Part shown: piece by piece, positions 57,175 to 64,000 of the stretch
Layout: each line of letters starts with the position of its first letter
Numbering within the stretch: the first letter of the stretch is position 1
Source of the DNA: Clusia tigrina
Taxonomy: Eukaryota > Arthropoda > Insecta > Diptera > Clusiidae
Assembly (NCBI GenBank): GCA_920105625.2
Contig: OV050030.1
Location: 422,649,240 to 422,713,239, forward strand
Length of the DNA stretch: 64,000 nt
Direction of reading: 5' to 3'
Notes under the pieces: model-generated
What the model saw: the letters and a program-made list of their open reading frames with translations, nothing else
Databases searched by the model: none
Told to the model about the DNA's origin: nothing
Program-made: the position numbers and the translations under genes

Positions 57175-58444
57175 CAGTGAAAGCTCCCATAAGCGGACAC
57201 TAACGGCACCGTATTTTTTGTCCGCTTAAAAGATAGTCCTCAATAAAAACATAAAAGAAAACATTAAATTAGAAGTTACATAGAAAACAAAGGTTTATTG
57301 AAAACAGTTAGTAGGTTTTGTTTGCAGCTTATTGGCTTAACTATGTTTTAACAGTTCTGTTTGAAAAATAGACTACATTTCTTAGTTGTTCGAAGGCCTT
57401 ATAATCATTTCTTATAAAATTTTGGAGACTTTTAAAGGCTATTATAGCTTCACCATAGCTTTTAAATTCTTCAAGAACATGGTTTTCTTCTTCTACCCCT
57501 TCTTCTTCCCCTTCACTCTTCACTAATTGTAGAAATTCCGTCCATAGTGAATATAATATCATCTTGACCCGATTCAGTGCACAAATTATTGTCGACATCA
57601 ATGAACCTAGTCAAAATTTCTTGGTGGACTTCCACTATTTCGTTGACTGGGAGAACTAATTCTGTGTCGAAAAATTTTGTCTTAAGCTGCGCTAGAGACA
57701 GTCATCCTCAGATTCGTTGCAGTTCCACCCTATTTTAAAAAAAGCAGTTTCGTATAGTATCGGCGCTAAGTTTTCCCCAGGCTTGCTTCATGAAGTATAT
57801 GGTCTCCAATACATTTGTTGCATTAGCAGTCTGTGACACATTTTTCGAGTCATCAATTCGCGTTATAACGTGTTGCGGTAGTGCAATTTGCAATTTGGAT
57901 AATGCCCTGGTGCAGGGGTTGACAGACGGAAGTTGTGTTAGGGGGAAAAAAAATATTGTTACATTTTTAAGTATAGTATCTCTGGAATGAGAAGTCGTAT
58001 TGTCTCAAAACACCAACACCTTTCTATTCTCACTTCCCATTTTCCTATCGAATTGTTGTAACCATTGTGTCATTATTTCGCGCGTCTTCCAGGACTTTTG
58101 GTTTGACTTCCAAATGGCTGGTAAGTCCCTTAAGTTAATGTTTTTGAAAGCACGAGGGTGGGCTGCTTTTCCAATAACCAACATTTGCCGTTTCTCACCA
58201 ACCATATTGACACAAAACCAAATTGTTAACCGCTTCTTGGCTAATTTCCCCCCCGTACAGGTTTCTGCTTTGAAAGCCTTAGGTTTTTGGGGTAAATCTT
58301 TGTAAAATAGTCCAGTATCGAGAGCGTCCGGTTAATAGAGGTTGATTCGTATGAAAAATTTGATAAATTGTTCGGTACCAGCAAAAAATGTCCAGTTAAG
58401 GGAGATGCCCTCTTATGAAAATCCGGTTATGGGAGCTTTCACTG
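57175..58444 (-). mobile_element. Pogo-like element, internally deleted and inactive
   Basis: TA-flanked (57,173-57,174 and 58,445-58,446), with inverted ends CAGTGAAAGCTCCCATAAGC and CAGTGAAAGCTCCCATAACC. Further GTCCGCTTA and GTCCGGTTA-type subterminal repeats lie near each end, at 57,222 and at about 58,325 and 58,390. Terminal sequence and TA target fit the pogo/Tigger group of the Tc1/mariner superfamily. At 1.27 kb it is little more than half the usual length of over 2 kb. Confidence 0.9.
57341..58320 (-). pseudogene. Pogo-type transposase remnant with an altered catalytic triad
   Basis: From right to left: DTGLFYKDLPQKPKAFKAE (58,318 on), TIWFCVNMVGEKRQMLVIGK, NPRAFKNI-like HPRAFKNINLRDLP, WLQQFDRKMGSENRKVLVF, a stop, then DNTTSHS with the second Asp (about 57,997). 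Next come FFPPNTTSVCQPLHQGIIQI, FMKQAWGKLSADTIRNCF, and a C-terminal acidic region (EGEEEGVEEE) to 57,341. In the family the third acidic residue lies in QPMDQGI; here it reads QPLHQGI, so Asp is replaced by His. The N-terminal DNA-binding domain is deleted, the gene starting just after the first Asp region. Confidence 0.85.
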
Positions 58445-58559
58445 TATTGAAGCCTTCAGCTTCTATCTCATGGCATATGTTGTATAGTATAGGATAGTTT
58501 CAAGTAGATATTTAGTATACTCCGTGGAAAGGAGACGCCATATTTTTTATTGTTCGTCA

Positions 58560-59460
58560 GAGATGCTTCAAATTGTATACTGGCTTTTCATAAGCTTGCT
58601 TCAAATTGTATTCAGACTATCCTGTAAGCATGCTTTTCATAATGGCCCACACATTTTTTATAGGGGTTCCAATAGCATCTGAAGATTGTGAGGGCCATTC
58701 TATTTTCATCCATCCACTTGCGGCAGGCAGAGACGCATCCAATGCTCTTAGCCATTGACTTCTTGTATAATTCAACTTTCATTATTGGGTCCAAACATCT
58801 TCTTGGCTGATTTCAGAAAGCGTCAAATTGTATACAGGCTTTTGAAGCTTGCTTTTCATAATGGCCCACACCTTTCCCATAGGGGTTCTAATAGTATCTG
58901 AAGATTGTGAGGGCCATTCTATTTTGATCCGTCCACTTGCGCGTTCTGAGAAGCATCCCCCGACATTACCTTTTACAGGGTGTGCGACGGTGCGTTGTAT
59001 AAATTATTTATTGCTGGTTAACCAAAGATGCTTCACCGGAATGCGTGCTCAAAAAGTCGATTAATCAGTAAACACCAAATTCGACCAAACACGATTGCTG
59101 TTGCCACGTGCCCACGTCCTTATGTGGTCTTCCGTAAGCAGGTGTCGTGGTAGTAGATCGAAGTTTTACCTTTGCCTCGAATAAGTGCTGCCTCATTGTG
59201 TTAATTCATTTTTTCAATAGTCCCTCCTCAGCTTCCCACAGCCGCAGAGTGGATTCTGCTCGAATTTACCCAGCCAGCTAAATGTTGCTCTCGATTTCCC
59301 TTGATCCGATTGTGGCTTAGGTCGCACCGTTGCCACGTCCTTTTCCCCATATTCCTATAGAAAAGGGCATATCGAAATATGTACTTTGCTGATATTTTAT
59401 ATGCAAACGGATCTATACGGCCGACCGTAAATATATTCCTTACTTGCCCTGCTTTATTTG
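58560..59460 (-). pseudogene. Tc1-like transposase debris with an internal duplication
   Basis: Minus-strand fragments: RTWARGNSNRVWSNLVFTD (about 59,135-59,070), YTQRTVAHPVKGNVGG-like sequence (about 59,010-58,965), and IEWPSQSSDTIRTPMGKVWA (about 58,925-58,865), corresponding to the WPxQSPDLNPIENVW motif of Tc1 transposases. The last motif occurs twice: a second copy, IEWPSQSSDAIGTPIKNVWA, lies at about 58,705-58,640, so some 240 bp is duplicated in tandem. NP/E residues of the motif are changed in both. Many stops. Element ends were not found. Confidence 0.7.
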
Positions 59461-60650
59461 CAAACGCAATTAAAAGTCTGTTAAAAATTAACACTTCCGT
59501 GCCTGTGGTTCAGAGTTGTCTTAATTCACCTGATATTGTTTTTAAATAAAATGAATAATAATTATTAAATAAAAATACAATTGCATGCTTAACAAAAAAA
59601 GGCACTAATTTTGAAAAAAAAAAAAATGTAAATAAAGAAATAATTGAAGACAGTCCGTACAATTTCTCTGCGTGCCATAACTATGCACAGCTGTGCCAGA
59701 CCATCATTTTCATTTTTGATTTGTTTTTATTAATTTTTTGTTTTGTAATTTAAATTTAGGGTTTAATGCGAAACACATTTCTTTGTTGACTAAAAATATG
59801 TTTTCTCTTTTTTATTATGATTAGAAATTCATCAAAGTGAGTTTCAATTGTGTACTCACACGTCGTGTGTTGTGACTTGAGAGGGTGCCCAGATGTCAAA
59901 TGGCAGTCTTTTCGTACTCAAACAGCGTGAAGGCTGCAATTGAGTGACAAGAATTGAAGAAAAGTGAAATTTAAACAACGCAAATAAACCAACATTATAA
60001 ATTTGTGGAGTTCATAAATGACTGACTGGCTGGTGGCTTAGTTGTTAAATATCACTGCGATGAATGACAGCAGCCGTGGTTGTCCAAGTGTGGGCGCGAC
60101 AATTGTTAGGCTTGATGGGGAAACCAAAGATAACAACTTCAATTCATCGCATAATTATAGTCGAATGATGGTCTTTTGTTGGTTTTTGCTGATTGGTGTG
60201 TTGGGGTGCTCACTAGCTATGATTTGATAATCGTGTAATGATTACTATGAATTTCATTGTCTGAAAAGGTGTTTAGTTCATGTTTAAAATAGTGTAAACA
60301 TATAATCAGCAAGTTAGACGATTATATAGAATGGTGTGAAGAAAACTTTTGTGTTTTTATATTAGAGATAATTAAAAACTTTCTATGTGCGCCGTGGCTA
60401 CGGAGCATATACTTGAAGAGAAGTGTTTGTGAGAGTAATGTGAAATATGAGTAATAACAAGTTCTAAATACCGACAAACTCATTAAGGAACTATACAGTT
60501 CCATGATAGTACTATACAGCTCATTATCCAGCCACACAACAATTTATGTTGCGATCTCCCTGCTCTTCAAATCAGTAGTTTAATGGAAATATCTAATTAA
60601 GCAACTTTCATTGAACATATAATATTGTTAATAAATCTTTCATTCAGTTC
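59461..60650. other. Unassigned stretch
   Basis: Poly-A-rich near 59,600-59,630. The block 59,640-60,230 looks like unique fly non-coding DNA. No exon supported. Confidence 0.5.
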
Positions 60651-61172
60651 TTATTGAAGGTCAGAGAGCATTTTCACGCTTTCATTCAGCTCTTTCTGTA
60701 TATTAACGGGCATCTTACGTGCTACAAAAGCCTTTTTGTTAATGCAACCACGTGTTGATATGACATTTGAGGCAACATTCTGAATTCTTGCAATGACTCC
60801 TTTATTAATTCCGACCATTCTTTTTGCTCCATCTATGGTTATTTCAAACACATCTATTGTACACAAACTCTTGTATAAATTTATTCATAATATTGAAGAT
60901 ACCTTCTCTTGTGGTATGATCTGATAGACGCTGCCAAGAATTTCTTCAGTCATTCCCCCATTAGGAATGTCTTTATCCATTCCCCCATCAGGAATTCCTT
61001 CATCCATTTCCTCATCTAATTTCCAAATTTCGGAATATCAGTGGACTCATCGACTTGTACTGTATTATAACAACTTTGAGAAATATCAAATAATAACGTC
61101 TGCTTTACATTATTAGACATATCAATGATTCGCTGATGAACCGCTTTATTTGAGAGGGAAACGGGGTCGAAA
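60651..61172 (-). pseudogene. hAT-type transposase fragment (ZBED/SCAN-like)
   Basis: The minus strand gives NKAVHQRIIDMSNNVKQTLL then FDISQSCYNTVQVDESTDI (61,165-61,040), a gap with repeated PDGGMDK/NGGMTEE-like sequence from a 36-bp duplication near 60,955-61,015, and TIDGAKRMVGINKGVIARIQ then NVASNVISTRGCINKKAFVA (60,840-60,720). The DESTD and DGAxxMxG motifs carry the first two acidic positions of hAT transposases. The HC motif normally at THCCIH reads TRGCIN. The C-terminal dimerisation region is missing. Confidence 0.75.
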
Positions 61173-61189
61173 GTTTTTTTGGCCTATCT

Positions 61190-61985
61190 GTTGTAATTTT
61201 CACGCTATTGAAAGATGTGCCCAGATCAACATTGACAGGAAATATCGGGGGAAAAACAACGTGATACTATCTGATAGTCAAGCAGCACTCAAGAGTCTGA
61301 GCTCACCCTTGGTGAGGTCTAAACTTGTATGGGCTTAACTCCCTAGGCATTATGAACAAGTTATCTCTAATGTGGGTACCAGGCTACGAGAACATAGGAG
61401 TAGAGGGAAATGAGAAGGCTGATAGTTTAGCTAGGAAGGCTGCGGCCTCTCAGTTCAACGGCTCTGAACCCTTCTGTGGACTATCATACAATACCACTGG
61501 AGGTCTGCTAAAGAAGTCTACAGATGCAAAAAGAAGTCAAACCTGGAAAACTCTTCCGGGATTAAGACAGTCCAAAGCTCTTCTGGGAGATTTTAATCCT
61601 AATGGAGCTAAGAAGTTAATAAATATGCCTCGGCGTAAATTAAGAATCACCACAGGCATTTTAAGCGGACATTGTAGACTCACCTACCATTTGAAAAAGT
61701 TTGGTATATGCCATCTGTCTATTCTGTGGAGAAAGTGACGAAACCTCACTGCACCTGATCACACACTGCTGACTATTGGCACACAATAGACTCAGGTGTT
61801 TTGGAGATTATATCTTAGATATGAGCAAGATCCCTCATCTGGATTCCTCCAAAATATATGAATTCCTGTCGAAAATTACCCTGACAGAAGATTTGTAGAT
61901 GAGACTATCCTCATCTTTCAAATAAATAGGGCATCACAATAGATCTTTCAGGTGGCAGTGTATAATACCCTTAAATATATCTGTC
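61190..61985 (+). pseudogene. RNase H to 3' end of an I-like LINE
   Basis: Starts within RNase H (FHAIERCAQINIDRKYRG, VILSDSQAALKSLSSPLV), with a stop at LVWA-stop (61,336-61,338). It continues as LNSLGIMNKLSLMWVPGYEN, GNEKADSLARKAAA, LRITTGILSGHCRLTYHLKK, then a shifted zinc-knuckle and IYEFLSKITLTEDL. The 3' end GGGCATCACAATAGATCTTT...CCCTTAAATATATCT closes it at about 61,981. PGH of the usual WVPGH is PGY here. Same family as 28.2-28.7 kb. It abuts the hAT fragment, so may have inserted into it; no target duplication was found. Confidence 0.85.
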
Positions 61986-63825
61986 TGTTATCATTACTCC
62001 ATTCTGCCATTGTCTGGCTGCAGTCTTCATTAAAGTTTCGCCAATAGTCTACGCTGCACTGCATTTCATAAAGCAACACGCGATATGAAGCATATAAGAT
62101 TATTTGATCACCACCTACTGTCAAACCCCGCATTAGTTATTCGAGACCGATTCGAATCCTTAAGTTTGTTTTATCTTTGTACTAATTTGAATAGTTTCAT
62201 GCTTTCATTTGTTAGATTTTTAGAACGAATGGACGCAATAGGCTCTCGAGTCCACGAGAATCCAAATTTAAGATATTCTCTGTCGTTCTTGCGAGATTAA
62301 CTTACTCGTTTCTTAACAAGTTCTTTCAGAATGGAAGGTGATTAATAACATTGTTTTCATTATTTTCTATTTGTTCATTGCTACTATAATCACTGAGTTC
62401 TATCGCTTCAAGACTTCAGAATGCTTCCATCAATCCGTAATCTTGAATGTTTGGGATAAATTTATTAAATTATATTTAGTATGCATTATCAAATGCAATG
62501 GAGCCCGGTGCAGCGCGACGTCTTCCCGGGGCCCTTGGAGTACGCGCACCACACTTTGGGAAGCACTGTTCTAGGCCATCATATGCGGATATTTTTCTGC
62601 AAACGAACACTCCATATCGGTTATCGCGGTGTTTATGATGATGATCCATGTTATTACTGAAATGCAGAAATTCAATTATTGTCATTCATAGGAAATGGTC
62701 CTTAACAAATAGATAAAGAATATGCGACATTCCCCGTTTTAGTACAAAATCTTAAAATGTTGCTTCGTTCTCGAGGAATAACAGATGTTGCAGTCACTCT
62801 ATTTACTGTATTTGGTCCTTAAATTATGTTTATCTCTCTCTCTCTTTCTCTCTGTCTCTCTCTCTTTCTCTCAGTCTCCCTCTCTCTCTCTCTATTAAAA
62901 ATAACTGATTGTTTTCCTACCGGGGCGATGAAAGAAATTCACTTTTTCTTTGTTGGCTGTTTCATTTGTTTGTTTCTCCCAATAAACCACTGGGCTTTTA
63001 TAATTTTGCTGATTGAGCGCTACCTACAGCCCTCTCACTGCATGTCATTCAACTGTCACATAAATCAATCACACTTATTCGTAGATACCTTCATGTCTAA
63101 GTACCGCCAATTTGCTCCTTGAAAGTGAGTGGTGTTTTTGGTGGCTTCGTCAAAATGGAACAAAAAAAGAGGCGTCCGGCCAAATTGGCATTAAAATTGC
63201 AGTCAATCATTGACGCTGATGGCAGCATTTGTATACGCTTGAGTGCGCTAACAATGTCGCTCAAATATGCAACTCACCGCATAAATCAGGCGGACAGTGT
63301 GCGCTAAAAGCCCCCTGTAAAGCAGCGGTGGCAGGTGCAGCAGTTGGCGCGCTAAGTGGCAGAACTACTTCCTCACTTTCACTGGAAAATTCATAATAAT
63401 TTTTCTCACAAGTTTTTACTTTTTTATTTAATAATTTTTATTCACTTTTATCGTTCCTAGCTCGGGCACTCAATTTAAATGCTCAACTTGAGCAGAAATG
63501 ATGCCGTTTGTTTGCTGTTTGTCACCGTCAATTTTAATATTTGTTTACATCATCGGACGCGCTGTGGTGGCGACTCCGAAGGCAACGCCAAACTTAACGA
63601 CAGCAGCTGCTGATGCTGCTCATTCGTACATAAATGGCCATGTTCGCGGTGATAAGTCTTGTCAATTGGTTGGCAATTGCACAGCAGGTTCATAGAGCCA
63701 CGGCTACAGCCTCCAGTTATGATACTTTTATTTCAAATTATGCAATGTCGCTTACATTTTTTTTAATGTTTAAAATATTATTTGTTTAATAGTGTTTCTA
63801 GAAAATGCTGTCAAATATGGCTGCA
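61986..63825. other. Unassigned stretch with a CT-rich run
   Basis: (CT)n with T, G interruptions at 62,828-62,895. The part 62,900-63,700 looks like unique fly non-coding DNA with open frames (for example ending at 63,307 and 63,695) that lack further support. Confidence 0.5.
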
Positions 63826-64000
63826 TGAAATAACCCCCAAATGAAATAACCCCCAAGAAAAAAATGAAATAACCCCCAAATGAAACAATCCCCAAAAAAA
63901 TGAAATAAGCCCCAATGAAATAATACCCAAGCCAAATGAAATAAACCCCAAATGCGAAATGAAATAATCCCCAAAATTTGGGTGTTATTTCATAATGAAA
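63826..64000. repeat. 17-bp tandem array with a terminal inverted copy
   Basis: Repeats of ATGAAATAACCCCCAAA (16-22 bp spacing, about nine copies with drift) run to the edge of the window. Near the edge, TTGGGTGTTATTTCAT (63,978-63,993) is an inverted copy of the unit. The array continues outside the window. Confidence 0.9.

Noticed and set aside
62826..63122. Open frame beginning with Leu/Ser repeats
   Set aside because: Starts in the CT-rich microsatellite; the remainder has no recognised motif.

Overview
This window is eukaryotic nuclear DNA, almost certainly from a higher fly (Diptera). A true fruit fly (Tephritidae) is my best guess. Reasons: AT-rich sequence with many CAA/CAG and TAA microsatellites, one short 79-bp GT-AG intron candidate, several mariner families, and non-LTR retrotransposons whose 3' ends carry ATCACAATGG and CCTAACCTAA-type tails. 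The species is inference; a database search would settle it. There is no bacterial-style gene organisation, no rRNA, no functional-looking tRNA and no CRISPR array.

The window is a graveyard of transposable elements with, at most, one recognisable host-type gene. From left to right: the end of an LTR and a decayed retrotransposon C-terminus (0-0.5 kb); a mariner (1.6-2.9 kb); a ~0.97-kb minisatellite with an 18-bp unit (4.4-5.3 kb); a decayed Jockey-like reverse transcriptase (7.8-9.0 kb); an internally deleted mariner (9.2-10.1 kb); an RNase H fragment carrying a nested retroposon (12.3-13.3 kb); a TA-flanked Tc1/mariner-superfamily element (15.5-16.4 kb); an irritans-type mariner (16.6-17.9 kb); a 69-bp retroposon, a SINE fragment and a 5'-truncated LINE (18.2-20.6 kb); a SINE and a hAT MITE (22.9-23.9 kb); a 174-bp satellite (25.7-27.3 kb); an I-like LINE end (28.2-28.7 kb); a solo-LTR candidate (32.4-33.2 kb); two SINEs, a second irritans-type mariner and a third SINE (34.1-39.0 kb); a decayed repeat-associated gene of unknown function and a LINE C-terminus (40.2-42.0 kb); a near-perfect 97-bp-arm palindrome (43.4 kb); an RTE-like reverse transcriptase (45.1-46.0 kb); the host-type gene (46.8-47.5 kb); a mariner remnant interrupted by a second hAT MITE (47.8-48.7 kb); a LINE with perfect target-site duplications (49.0-50.8 kb); very short retroposons and a SINE (53.1-53.9 kb); a second copy of the first mariner (55.6-56.9 kb); a pogo-like element (57.2-58.4 kb); Tc1 debris (58.6-59.5 kb); hAT and I-like LINE fragments (60.7-62.0 kb); and a 17-bp tandem array running off the right edge.

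The elements interact in visible ways. Autonomous-type LINE fragments share 3' ends with inserts of only 60-142 bp, consistent with machinery that recognises the 3' end. A tRNA-derived SINE occurs at least six times, four of them with perfect 11-12-bp target-site duplications. Two mariner families each have two copies sharing the same inactivating lesion, consistent with defective copies being moved by transposase made elsewhere. The single host-type gene (46,881-47,485) has a TATA box, signal peptide, short intron and polyadenylation signal, but a one-base frameshift near its end. It looks like a small secreted protein of the kind found in large dipteran families; its function is not known.

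Coordinates, motifs, terminal repeats and duplications were read by eye from the sequence. Family assignments come from remembered hallmark motifs, not from a search.
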